A DNA stretch of 64,000 nt from NCBI GenBank assembly GCA_024138015.1, contig JAMXBB010000003.1, forward strand, positions 73,429,813 to 73,493,812, given 5' to 3'. This document shows positions 11,272 through 22,000 of this stretch, one piece after another (position 1 is the stretch's first letter; each line of letters starts with the position of its first letter). The notes under the pieces are model-generated. The model was given only the letters and a program-made list of their open reading frames with translations. It had not been told where the DNA came from and made no database searches. This DNA comes from Lumnitzera littorea. Its lineage: Eukaryota; Streptophyta; Magnoliopsida; Myrtales; Combretaceae. Position numbers and translations under genes: made by a program.

Positions 11272-12229
11272 TGTTATGGTTTGGAGTCTATGCAGCAGGC
11301 TGGAACAGAATGGGTAGTCGGTGTTCAAGTGGGTATGAAGATTAGGAAGTAAAATGGGGGTTTTGACAGTGAATGTGTATGGATATCATGCTCCAAGATA
11401 CAAACACAATCAAGGGTTGAGCTCGAAATAGGGTTCGATATGACTCACAAAAACTAACTGTCACTCGAGATTCAAATGAGGGTTAGTTGTAACTCATTAA
11501 CTGGCTTAAATGAAAGGTTCACCACAATTTTAAGGTCAAGATTGATAATAACACAAGAAAGATTAAAGAGTTAATTATCACTCAATAATCCAATAAATGT
11601 AAGCTCTGACAGCTTAAGAATAACCTTACTCGAAAGAGGAAAGTTCTAAGTGTAATCACTTAATGTATATTCTTTACTATCTCATCATCCCCTACTAATT
11701 ACAAATGTTGTTATTTATAGCAAGTCATAAAACTGTAGTGGCAAAACTGTAAATAATGTATAAGGTCTTAAGCCTTAAAGAATGGGCCCATAATTAAATT
11801 AAAGAAAATATTTACAAAAATACAAAACCATATGTTTGGTAGAAAGAGTCGACATGCAGTCATTTAGGTTGTCCTGGGAGGAGTAAGATCCAAATTAGGT
11901 GAGGTTGGCAACTGGATGTTCGGGTTTGGGTAAGGACCCTTGAAGTCCTACAATGCTTGGCCGAAATACCTGAAAGGTTGGCCTACAGTTATTGAGTTTT
12001 ATGGTTACTTAGTAGTAATCTCTTTATGCCGTGCTAAGTAGATCTATGGCCTTGAGGCCTCAGTTATGTGATCTTTCGACTTCTCGGCTGATGATAAACT
12101 TAATGTCAAGTGGCTCCTTTTCTTCCTCTTGGCCTTCTTGTGTTAGCTTAGCCTCGGCAAGAGTTGATCGGCTTCTGCTTCAAACAGGTTAGCTTCGGCT
12201 TAGGGATAGTTTTAGGCTAACTCCTATCT
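11272..12229 (-). repeat. 3' LTR of G3
   Basis: It starts TGTTATGGTTTGGAGTC on the plus strand and aligns with 14320-15129, for example the shared block AATGGGGGTTTTGACAGTG. It is longer than the other LTR owing to indels, and ends at CTCCTATCT where the other ends CTCCCATCA. A minus-strand TATA box (CTATAAATAA) lies at 11711-11720. Confidence 0.82.
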
Positions 12230-12860
12230 TTATTATAGGTCCGAAAAGAAGTCATCCTCAACGCCAAACAATGAGCACGGGCCAGGATACTGAACAAACT
12301 TCTCTTCCCTTTTCTCTTCACTATGGGTACCGAATTGCTCTGGATTTCGTCAACAGTCATGGGGGTCAAGCAATAGCTCTTCTCATCTTTCCAAACTGTG
12401 TAAGTGTTAAGGAAGCCATCATGGATCACTTTCTGGTCATACTCCTATGGTCGGCCAAGAAATAAATTTACGACATTCGTGGGGACTAAGTCGAAGTCAA
12501 TCTCATCCTCATATTGCCCCGCCTTAAATGTTATCTGAGCCTTCTTATGTACATGGACCATACCTTTATCATTAAACCACTTCAGTCCATAAGGTTAGGG
12601 ATGTGGGTAGGTCGGCATCTTTGTCTTTTCTACTAGCTCAGTAAAAACAACATTGGTGTAGTTTCCTCCATCAACAACCAGGGAATAGGCCTTTCCATTC
12701 ACTAAGCATTGAATATGAAATAAATTTTCCCTTTGTTCGAGATTTGCTTCCAAGTTAGCTTATCAGCTTCTCATAGCTAAGAGTTCATCCAAATTTTTAG
12801 CATAGACATTTTCTTCTATCAACTCATCTCTTGCACTTTTGTTACTCTAACTTTCTACTT
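12230..12860 (-). pseudogene. Protease of G3
   Basis: Read on the minus strand, this contains the catalytic loop SLVVDGGNYTNVVF (about 12650-12690), then FDLVPTNVVNLFLGRP and the domain end VIHDGFLNTYTVWKDEK (open at 12217-12429). This is the protease type of plant chromoviruses. The reading stops just inside the LTR, with no RT beyond. The substrate would be the Gag polyprotein. The plus-strand open frame at 12271-12465 is the antisense shadow. Confidence 0.72.
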
Positions 12861-14010
12861 GAGCTTTGGGTCCTTCACCCTTTAAGATCATGATCCTTTT
12901 ATTCGGACATTGAGAAGCAATATGCGCATAGCCTAAGCGCTTAAAGCATTTAACTTCTCGGGCCTTAGTGCTAGGTACTTTCTCTTTCTCTTTCTCTACC
13001 TTCTTTATCTCGGCCTGATTGGGTCGGCTAGACTCACCTTTCTCCATCTTCTTCTCTAGCCCTCTTCTCTTAACATACCCCTCCGATTCAGGGCTAACTT
13101 ATTTAGGTTGGTTAGTCGGCCTTTGATGCCTTCTCCTCTTCTGTCTTTCTACTCTTAGTGCTAGATTGATCAGCTCATCTAATGAGTTAAACGGTTGCCA
13201 TTGAACTATGTTGGCAATGTTGTCTTGGAGCCCACTTAGAAACCTAGCAATGGTAATGTCCTGTGGCTCGGCAATCTCATATTTCATCATTAAGGTCTTA
13301 AACTCTTGTGAGTACTCCTTGGTAGTGTTTTAGCCTTATCTCGGGTGCTGAAAAGCATGGAGCATCTCTTTCTTGAAGTAAGTTCGCAAAAAGCATTAGC
13401 TCATTAACCTTTTCATAAGCCTCTAAGTTTTGAGCAGCTCTTATCCTTCAACATCTCGCGTAGTAACTAACTTATCCCACCAAAGGCTTGCATATTCAAT
13501 AAAAGATAATGAAGCCAACTTAACCTTTGTTCAGTCGTCACATTTGTAGCATTCAAACAACTTCTCAACTCAGGGAACCCAGTCTAAGAACTTTTTATTT
13601 GGCAACTTAAGCTTTATATTGTCAAGTTGTCAGCTAGGTGTTCAGGGTTCATTTGTAGCATTCTGAGCTGGTTAGTTCACCTCGAATTGGCTACTTTTGT
13701 TGGAGCTTTGCTTGGCCATATTTCTTTTTGGCCTTGGCTCTCTTCTTCGGTTTCCTAGGTTTTCGACGTCGATACTTTTATTGTTGCCTCTTTTCGACTC
13801 AAGTTGGTTTTCTCTTCTTCTCAGCTCAGTAGCTCTTCTTGGTTGTCACTCATCATTGTCAAGCTCATTGGAGCCACTTCTGCTAGTGGGTGTTCATTCC
13901 TTTCTTTTACCTCAGCTAATACGTCTACGAACTTTGACTAAACTAGTAAGCTCCTAAATAGAGTCAGTGAGATTTTGAATATGATATTCTAAGTTATCAA
14001 TACGTTGCCT
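12840..14010 (-). pseudogene. gag: gag of G3
   Basis: The minus strand has a Gag core with RDAPCFSAPEIR (about 13340-13380), MMKYEIAEPQDITIARFLSG (13290 down) and LDELINLALRVERQKRRRHQ. The nucleocapsid segment at 12847-13047 has a zinc knuckle CFKRLGYAHIASQC in which the second cysteine is arginine. Upstream are an acidic stretch and a basic one, KRRRRKPRKPKKR-like, of low complexity. Stops and frame changes are frequent before 13300 but the two downstream open frames are clean. The start codon is not certain. The plus-strand frame at 13697-13957 is antisense to this gene. Confidence 0.7.
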
Positions 14011-14301
14011 CAAATTTCTATGAGGACTATCTCCATTGTTATTGACACTATCTTTAGACCTTCTTGCCCGTATAGTAATTTCCAAAGAAAATTAAACAAA
14101 CACATGATATACTCAACTGTACTTAACTTAGAACCACCACTAAGACAATTCCATAGAGACTATCGTAACAAAATGCAACTAGCAGTAACCTAGAAATTAT
14201 TGCTAAGAACTCAAATAACTCATTATACTACATAATGATGATAACCAGAAATGTTCAAATGATGAAGCAGAATTTGAAGAGCATTGTACGTGTGTCTCCT
14301 T

Positions 14302-14317
14302 AAAGCTTTGATACTAA
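14302..14317 (-). other. Primer binding site of G3
   Basis: On the minus strand TTAGTATCAAAGCTTT follows the LTR end within two bases. It matches the initiator-Met site TGGTATCAGAGC with two transitions. Confidence 0.65.
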
Positions 14318-14319
14318 GA

Positions 14320-15129
14320 TGTTATGGCTTAGAGTCTATGCAGTGGGTTGGAACCAGATTGGGTAGTCGGGGTATAAGTGGGCATGAAGAATAGGAAGTA
14401 AAATGGGGGTTTTGACAGTGAATGTGTATGGATATCACACACTAAGACATAAATACAATCAGGGGTTGAGCTTGAAATAGGATTTGATATGACTTACGAA
14501 CATTAAATGTCACTCGAGATTCAAATGAGGGTTAGTTGCAACTCACTAATTGGCTCAAATGAGAGGTTTACCACAATCTTAAGGTCAAGATTGATAAGAA
14601 CACAAGAAAGATTAAAGATTTAATCAAAACTCAATAATCCGGCAAATGTAAGCTCTAAGAGCTCTTCACTATTTGATCATCCCTTGCTAATTACAAATGT
14701 TATTATTTATAGCAAGTCCTAGAACCTTAGTGGCAAAACTGTAAATAATGTATAAGGCCTTAAGCCCTAAAAAATGGGCCCATAATTAAATTAAAGAAAA
14801 TATTCATAAAAATACAAAACTGTGCGTTTGGAAAAAAGAGAAAGCATGCAGCCATTTAGGCTGTCCTAGAAGGAGCAAGATCTGAATTGGGTAAGGTTGG
14901 CAACTAGATGTCTGAGTTCTATGTTTACTAGGCACTAGTCTCTCCATGCCGTACTAAGTAGATCTATGGCCTTGAAGCCTTGGTTGTGTGATCTCTTAGC
15001 TTCTTGGCAAACGATAGACTTGATGTCGAGTGGCTCCTTTTCTTCCTCTCAGCCTTTTGGTATCAAATCAGCCTTGGCTTTAAACAGGTCAACCTTAGCT
15101 TGGAGATAGCCGTAGGCTGACTCCCATCA
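14320..15129 (-). repeat. 5' LTR of G3
   Basis: It runs from TGTTATGGCTTAGAGTC to GACTCCCATCA on the plus strand with canonical TG...CA ends. It is followed by the TAGAT duplication. A minus-strand TATA box (CTATAAATAA) lies at 14703-14712, facing the gag gene. Confidence 0.85.
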
Positions 15130-15134
15130 TAGAT

Positions 15135-15760
15135 AGCCGAGTAATTAATCGAATCACCATCAAGTATAGGTACCTCATACCAAGACTTGACGACATGCTA
15201 GATGAGTTGAGTGGAGCAAGAGTATTCTCTAAGGTTGACTCTAAATAAAGATACCATCAAATCCGAATGTGTGAGGGTGATGAGTGGAAAGCCACATTCA
15301 AAATGTACCATGGATTGTATGAATAGCTTGTAATGTCATTCGAACTATCTAATGCATCGACCACCTTTATGTGCTTGATGAATCATGTGCTTGATGAATC
15401 ATGTGCTTCGAGAATTAATAGGGAAGTTTTTCGTGGTTTATTTTGATCACATCTTGGTGTATATCCTTGACTTGAAAACTCACCATCAACATCTCCAAAG
15501 AGTCTTTGCAAAACTTTAAGTTGAACAACTCTACGCTAATATGAAGAAGTGCGATTGCTAACCTAAAGTGATATTCTTGGGATTTATTGTAAGTAGTGGT
15601 AGCCTATGAGTTGATGAAGAGAAGATTAAAGCGATTATTGAATAACCAGTATCAACTACTTTGGCCGATGTAAGGAGTTTCCACGGCTTGACATCATTTT
15701 ATCATTGGTTTATACGAAAATTTAGTATGATTGTGGCTCCACTCACTGAACTCTCAAAGA
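15135..15760 (+). pseudogene. pol: Reverse transcriptase C-terminal part of F
   Basis: RT resumes with SRVINRITIKYRYLIPRLDD, then MLDELSGARVFSKVDS and IRMCEGDEWKATFKMYHGLY, which is close to CRM-type chromovirus RT. The catalytic box reads YFDH at 15439-15450, so the second aspartate of YxDD is histidine. A duplicated stretch near 15376-15412 repeats CTTGATGAATCATGTG. Downstream are the thumb motifs DILGIY and a SFHGLTSFYHWF-like segment at about 15665-15720. Numerous stops and the altered active site make it inactive. Confidence 0.8.
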
Positions 15761-16215
15761 AGAATGTTGAATTCAGATGAGGAGAGAAGGAGTAGAGGAG
15801 TTTTAAAGAGGTGAAAGAAGGGCTGACTATGGCTTGCATCTTAGCTTTACCGAGCTTCGACAAAGTGTTTGAAGTAGAGTGTGATGTGTCTAGACTAGGC
15901 ATAGATGCCGTACTGATGTAAGAAGGTTGACCTATAGCTTACTTTAATGAGAAACTTTAAAGAGCTATACTTAACTATTCTATCTATGATAAGGAGTTCT
16001 ACTCATTAATCCAAGCCCTGATGGTATGGCAATACTGTTTGCTATTTAAGGAATTTGTGATCTATACTAATTATGAATCCTTGACATATCTAAAGAGCTA
16101 ATCTAAGTTGTCTTGGAGGTAAGCCAAATGGGTTGAGTTCTTGGAGGGGTTTTCTTATGTCATAAAATACAAGAATGGAAAGAACAATGTAGTGGCTGAC
16201 GCCCTATTGAGATGA
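15760..16215 (+). pseudogene. pol: RNase H of chromovirus F
   Basis: The translation gives LALPSFDKVFEVECDVSRLG (the first catalytic aspartate lies in the ECDVS segment), PIAYFNEKL, YDKEFYSLIQALMVWQYCL and FVIYTNYESLTYLKS, where the usual TDH appears as TNY. The segment closes with WVEFLEGFSYVIKYKNGKNN and VVADALLR. The domain degrades the RNA strand of the RNA-DNA hybrid. Stops occur at several positions. Confidence 0.78.
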
Positions 16216-17566
16216 CATTCTCTCCTAACCGAGTTGCAGACTAGGTTGCTTAGCTTTTCAACCATAAAGAATTTATATTTTGAGGATCTACACTTTAGTC
16301 CTATCTATGCCCGATGTGAGGAAAGATGGACACTAGACGACTATTACAAGGAAGATGAATACTTATTTAAGAAGAGGAGGCTATGTATCCTGACCTGTTT
16401 CATGAAAGAGTTGCTAGTGTGTAAGGTGCATGGAGGAGGATTGATAGGACACTTTAGCTAGTGCTTAACCCGTGAAGTACTAGCTGCAAGATTCTTTTGG
16501 CTAAGAATGATGAGAGATGTATAGTCTATGTTGGAGAGGTGTGTGACCTACCGAAAGGTGAAGAGCCGAGCTGAGCAAGGACACCATCTACCTTTGCCAT
16601 CCTAACCAAACCATGGTCCAAGCTGAGTATGGACTTCATATTAAGGTTACCAAGAACGTTTCGAAGGAAGGACTTCATCATGGTGGTTGTAGATTGATTT
16701 AGCAAGATGTCACATTTCGTGTTCTATTCCAAAACTAGTGACACTTTGACTATCCCTTTTCTTTTCTTGTAGGAAGTGACCAAACTTTATGGAGTGCCCA
16801 AAACCATTGTTTCGAACCAAGACCCAAAGTTCATGAGCCACTTTTGGAGGATACTATAGAAGTGAATGGGAACCAAGTTGTTATACAACATGTCTTGCCA
16901 TCTATAGATTGATGGATAGACTGAGGTTGTTAATAGAACCGTGGCAACTTTGTTGCAGGTTGCTGTTAAATAAAAAGTGGCCGATTGGGATCTAGGTTTG
17001 CTAATCATTGAGTTTACTTACAATAGGACCGCCTACAGCGTAACAAGCATGTCTCCATTAGGGGTTGCCTATGGGTTCAACCCCGAGCTCCACTAGACTA
17101 AGTACCCCAACTGAGATTTGATGATGACCGGCCAGCTGTAGAAAGTGCTAAGGCCATCAGAGCCTAGAAGGTTGTAGAGCAATTGAGCTGAGCTAATACT
17201 AAGCTAAAAAAGCAAGGCCAAAGATAGAGGAAGAGAGAGTTTTAATCAAGAGATATGGTCTGGATACATCTCAACAAGGAACGATTCTTAAACTTAAGGA
17301 AGAGTAAGCTATCTCCTAGAGCCAATGGACCTCTTAAAGTGCTTGAGAAGATCAATCTTAATGCCTATAGGATTGAACTACCTGAAGGATATGGAGTCTC
17401 GGACTCCTTCAACATTATTGATCTCCAACCTTACACTCCTAAGGACGAGCAACCTAGAGTTGAACCAAATTTGATCATAAATCTCAAACAACTAAGAGGG
17501 GATGATAAGGATCAAGGATCGATCACATGCTCCCAAACCCGAGGGCTCACTCTGATGGTTCGTTAA
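16215..17566 (+). pseudogene. pol: Integrase of chromovirus F, reaching into the 3' LTR
   Basis: The N-terminal part (open at 16234-16461) has EYLFKKRRLCILTCFMKELL and VHGGGLIGHF, the HHCC-region histidine context. The catalytic core includes VVVD, FSKMSHFVFYSK (about 16695-16731), LYGVPKTIVSNQDPKFMSHF (about 16775-16835) and TEVVNRTVATLLQVAVK. The C-terminal GPY-type module is open at 17255-17566: WIHLNKERFLNLRKSKLSPR, GPLKVLEKINLNAYRIELPE, DSFNIIDLQPY. The frame crosses the LTR start at 17503, a known arrangement in some chromoviruses. No chromodomain is evident. Confidence 0.8.
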
Positions 17567-18439
17567 GTTGTCTGAGGTGAGTTAAGCATCGAGGAGTAGT
17601 GCTTACCCTAGTCTAACTTACCGAGCTACTTCAGTCTCCACACCATCTAGGAAAACTACTGAGGTGATAAACCTACATGTCGAGCCAACCCCTCCGCAAC
17701 ACACCAATCCAAGCACCAAATTAGGATACAGCTAACCCTATAGTGCCGAGACCAAGATAACAATTGTTAAGAGTTAACCATCCGAGGCTGACATAATTGA
17801 GAGTCATCCTTGAGCCAACCCTTATCTAGTCCCAACAATCAAAGTTGCCGATGCTGATCGGACTTAATTAAGGCCCACCCTTGCTCGACTAGCAGTATTA
17901 TTGGGATTACAGAACAAGCAAAATTGTACGCACACTATCCTTTCTAACATCCATATTATCCTTTTTGACAATGGATATTCTCTTTGCATGATTACATTAA
18001 TACCCCTATAAATTATTCCCCCCTTTTCCTAGTTAGTAGAAATCCTTTTCTATAATTTCCTATAACCTAGGACTTATCCTAATTAGGTATTATAAATTCT
18101 TGCAAATTGTAATAGCTGTATCAATCAATATATTGAGAATACATTAAACTTTCTTGCTCTCTTAAGCTAAGTGTCTTTTCTGCTTACTCTTAAGCTACTC
18201 TTATCTAGCTCATTGAGCATGGGCTAGTGGCGAGTGCCCTTTGGCCATACTTGTACATCATATCAAGTATGACTTGCGCTTGTGTGAGGTGTTGGTGCGT
18301 TATATCCATCGTCAGTATATGTGAACCCCTGTACATCCTTCGACTACCATTTATCTTTCAGACCATCTCATGGTCTGGACCCACCCCCTTTGGTTACGCG
18401 TGATATTGGGTTTATGTATTCATCTATGAGTTCGTATCA
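17503..18439 (+). repeat. 3' LTR of chromovirus F
   Basis: It runs from TGATAAGGATCAAGG to GTTCGTATCA. It is preceded by the purine-rich AACTAAGAGGGGA (polypurine tract) and followed by the GAAAG duplication. TATA box at 18088-18098. Confidence 0.88.
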
Positions 18440-19040
18440 GAAAGGATAGGGCAAAGAAATAGAGAGCCTGTCTTATAAGGATAGGGTGAAAGATTAGAGA
18501 AGGCTTATCTTGAAAGGATATGACAAAAATTTGAAGGCCTATCTCGAAAGGATAAGGCAAAAAATTAGGGGGCCTATCTTAAAAGGATAGGGTAAAGAAA
18601 TAAAAGGCTCATCTTGAAAGGATGGGGCAAAATATTAGGGTACTTATCTTGAAAGGATGAAGTAAAGGAATGAAAGGCCCATCTTGAAAGGATGGGGCAA
18701 AGGAATAGGAAGGCTTATCTTGAAAGGATATGGCAAAAGAATAGGAAGGTCTATCTTGAAAGGATAAGGCAAAAGCATAGGAAGGCTTATCTTGAAAGGA
18801 TAGGGAAAAAAATTAAGGGGGGGCCTATCTTGAAAGGATATGGTAAAAGATTAGAGGGGCCTATCTTAAATGGATAAGGCAAAAGAATAAGAGACCCGTC
18901 TTGAAAGGATGGGGCACAAGAATAGGAGGGCCTATTTTGAAAGGATAAGGCAAAAATACTAAGGAAGGCTTGTCTTAAAAGGACATGGCAAAAGGATAAG
19001 AAGCTTATCTTGAAAGGACATGGCAAAAAGATTAAGGTAG
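18440..19040. repeat. 36-bp tandem array of element A, second block
   Basis: About 16 imperfect units containing TATCTTGAAAGGATANGGC, spaced 34-38 bp. The period is close to a multiple of three, so it yields short repetitive open frames on both strands that are not genes. In element A this is the region just before the polypurine tract. Confidence 0.9.
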
Positions 19041-22000
19041 TCATTATGTTGAAAAATTGATGTTCTTAAAAGAAAAATTGGCTTCTCAAAATGATAGATC
19101 TTTCAAAGAAGAAAACTTACCAAAAGGGTTTAAAAGCATGGCTAATTGTTTTTTTTATTTTTTATTTTTTATCCTTAGAAAATTAATGCCCCTTGCTGTA
19201 GGATGACAAAAGTTCTTATAGGAAAACTTTTTGAATTTTGAATACGGGATAACTAAAGTTCCCAAAATTCTTAGGATGGCCTAAGCTCTTAGCATGATGA
19301 AAAAGGTTTATGAATAATCTTTTCATAGGATGGTTGAAGCTCTTGAATATTCTCACACCATAGTTCGAAGACTCCTAAATTAGATAACCAATGTTCCTAA
19401 GGAAGGATGACTAAGGTTCTTGAACCTAAGTTCCTAAGATAAGAATAACTAAGGCTCCTGTTAAGATAACCAAAGTTCTGAAAGGATCACTAAGCTTCTT
19501 GTAATTCCCTTGAGGGATTACTGAATTTCCTCACTCGGGGGTAACTAAAGTTTACATTGCAAATTCTCAAAATTTTCACTTTTTGAAACTCAAAGGAAAA
19601 AAATGTTCTTTTATTGAAAAAAAAAATTGTTCATTTTTTTCTTGCTAATAAGTAATGAAATTACACCGACTTTAAATGTTACAGACAAGCAATATGCTCA
19701 GTCTTTTAGCCCATTAGCCATTCATTCTTCATCTTTGATTGCTCGTCCACTATGATGATGGAAAAAAACTTCAACTGAACATCTTGTTCTTCTTGTTGTA
19801 GGGAATTCCTATTTGATTTCGGGGTGAAGTGCTTCCTCGACCCTTGGGTACGCTTAACTTTTTCATCCATAAGTTTTATACCAGAAAAAGTTTCCCAATT
19901 ATCTGAATTGTTTAGTCAAAGAGGATTTCCTCATACTCTCAAATGGTTTGTTTTCATTCTTGACTACGATTCCAAAAATTATGGTAAGTCTTATATGTAA
20001 TACACTTTGATTGATCCGATAGGTCTTTTTCTTCAAGGTTGTAACACAGGCTTTTGGTCATTGGCTTAAACAAAGGGGAAATGTTGATGTGTTGGCCAAT
20101 TTTTGAAAAAAAATTAATATCTCAACCTAAGTCTACAAGTCAAGAACCTTAAAGAGAAATGCTAAAATAAGCTTACCTTGGTTTCATGAGCAATGATTAC
20201 TTAAGATAAATCAAATTCTTTAGTAAAAAGAGTTTCATTAGGGGTGGTACAGTAGAAAGGACCATTGAATTAAAGTTTCGTTCATTTAGGCTCGGAATCT
20301 CTTGCTTAGGTTTGTACTTTGAAGGATATTCGGAGAGCTTAAGTCTTTTATCTTGGAGTTCATGGACATAGCTTTCTTAAGATATTTAGGCTATGGGTCT
20401 TTTAGAGCTTTAGACTACCGTTTAGGATGCAATCACCTTGTTTTTGTTTTCTTCTACTTCTTTTTTTCTTTTCTTTCTTTTTCTTTTTTTCCTTTTTTAT
20501 TTTTCTATTTTCTAAGGTGATCACCTTTCACGTGTATGAGTTTCCATTTAAAGAGATTCAAAGCCTTAGAAACATGAGTTCAAAGTATATAAGCTTGGTG
20601 AAGCATGTGTGGCTTTAGAGTGTTTGGGAAGAGTCTATGGGCTTGAGGTATCTGAATGAGGGTATGGGCTTGAGTAAGGTATATACAGTTTGAAGCTCTT
20701 CTTCATTCTAAAGAAATGAGTTATTTGTGACAATTATTGCTCATGAATTGACGTGACTGAAGTAAGTACAAGTTAGCATATCCCTTTTCCCCAAAATCAA
20801 TGGCCTTAACCACCTGCCCTAATGTGGGGTAGTTGTTGATAGGGTTTATTTTTTTGAAATAATTCTCTTAAGGGCTCAAAGGGGGTAACAAAGGATAAAC
20901 AAATCTAGGGGGTGAAATGAATGCCTATCATCTTTTCATTTTGTATATCACATGTAAGATAGACTTCCTTTAAGGAACGGGTTTTATCCTCACTTTCATG
21001 TCTCTTAGCTCTCATGAGTGTTTTTTGGTTAGTGTTTGGGATTAGGGCTTGGCTCTTATCATTCTACACGCTTCAGATAATGGAATATTTTCCTATTAGT
21101 TTGATAATGAAACATTTTATGTTTTATTTGCCTTTATCTACCCTAGTCTTATTGGATAAGAGTAGATATTCTCTGATACCCCAATGAGTCACATGCCCCT
21201 CTGACTTAAAAGATTGCCAATATGTTGCCTTACTAGCCCAAATTCATTAAGATTATTAATTGAATGATTCACAGTGGAGATAAACTTCAGGCTTTATTTC
21301 AGGGTAGGAGCGAGTAGGCTAGTTTTGTGGAATGAGTGTTTAGGTCCTTTTAGGCTTGAAAAGGATTGGTGCATGGACAAAGTTGTAGGGAAGTCGATAA
21401 GCTACGTATTTGGGTTTTTCCTGGCTTGATGTAGGTTGAAATAAGTAGGGATGTCTATGGTTTATGCTTGAGCTTTTATGTTTAAGGCTTTTGAAAAAGT
21501 CTAATAGTGGGCTTCTCCTTAAGGATTGTCTTTAGCTTAGGCTTTTCCTAAGGATAGGCCATGTCTCTACCATTTCATTTATTAATTTCTAATGTGCTTT
21601 CCCCTTTTGCCCCTCAGTATCAAGTTTAACTTATAGGCTATATAGCGCTTTGGGCTCAGAATGAGTGACTGTTAGGATTTGGCTTAAGTTGGAGTTGTTG
21701 TTGTCAATTATGTTAGCTTAAAAAAATGAATGGCTATGGCCTTCAACAATGTGCTTAATTTCTCAAAAGTAATAACTCAAAGTCCATAAAATCCGTACTC
21801 GTTAGCAAATTTTTTCCTTTTGAAAAAAATTATTTAAAAAAAAAACATTTGAAAACACTTATTTTACAAAACTATGTTACAATGAAAAAGTTACAGAGTT
21901 AATGGGAATGAACTATTATTTTATAAAGTCAACAACCAATGATAATGACTTATTTACATGTAACAGTTTTTTTCTTTTTATGAAAAACTTTTGAAAAACC

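Larger units (their letters stand above)
11272..15129 (-). mobile_element. Element G3: non-autonomous gag-protease LTR retrotransposon
   Basis: A pair of LTRs (14320-15129 as 5' LTR and 11272-12229 as 3' LTR on the minus strand) encloses only about 2.1 kb. The target-site duplication TAGAT is perfect (11267-11271 and 15130-15134). A decayed initiator-Met PBS lies next to the 5' LTR, followed by gag and protease on the minus strand. The protease reading ends essentially at the 3' LTR, so RT, RNase H and integrase are absent, not merely decayed. It would have relied on enzymes from a related chromovirus and resembles plant TR-GAG-type derivatives. It lies antisense to its host F. Confidence 0.82.
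8052..18439 (+). mobile_element. Element F: Ty3/gypsy chromovirus, degenerate, carrying a nested insertion
   Basis: F has two LTRs (8052-8911 and 17503-18439), an initiator-Met PBS, and gag, protease, RT, RNase H and integrase in the usual chromovirus order. It is flanked by AAAAG (8047-8051) and GAAAG (18440-18444), one transition apart, inside the tandem array of A. RT is split by element G3 at 11271/15135. Motifs such as IPRLDDMLDELSG in RT and the GPLKVLEKIN integrase tail fit the CRM/Tekay/Reina group, and the RT resembles CRM most. No chromodomain was identified. All reading frames carry stops. Confidence 0.85.

Noticed and set aside
13697..13957. 86-codon plus-strand frame with hydrophobic residues, membrane-protein-like
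   Set aside because: Antisense of the low-complexity N-terminal gag of G3.
18692..19044. Repetitive open frames on both strands (RKAYLERI-type and PYPFKIG-type peptides)
   Set aside because: They come from the 36-bp tandem array of element A, whose period is a multiple of three. There is no gene context.
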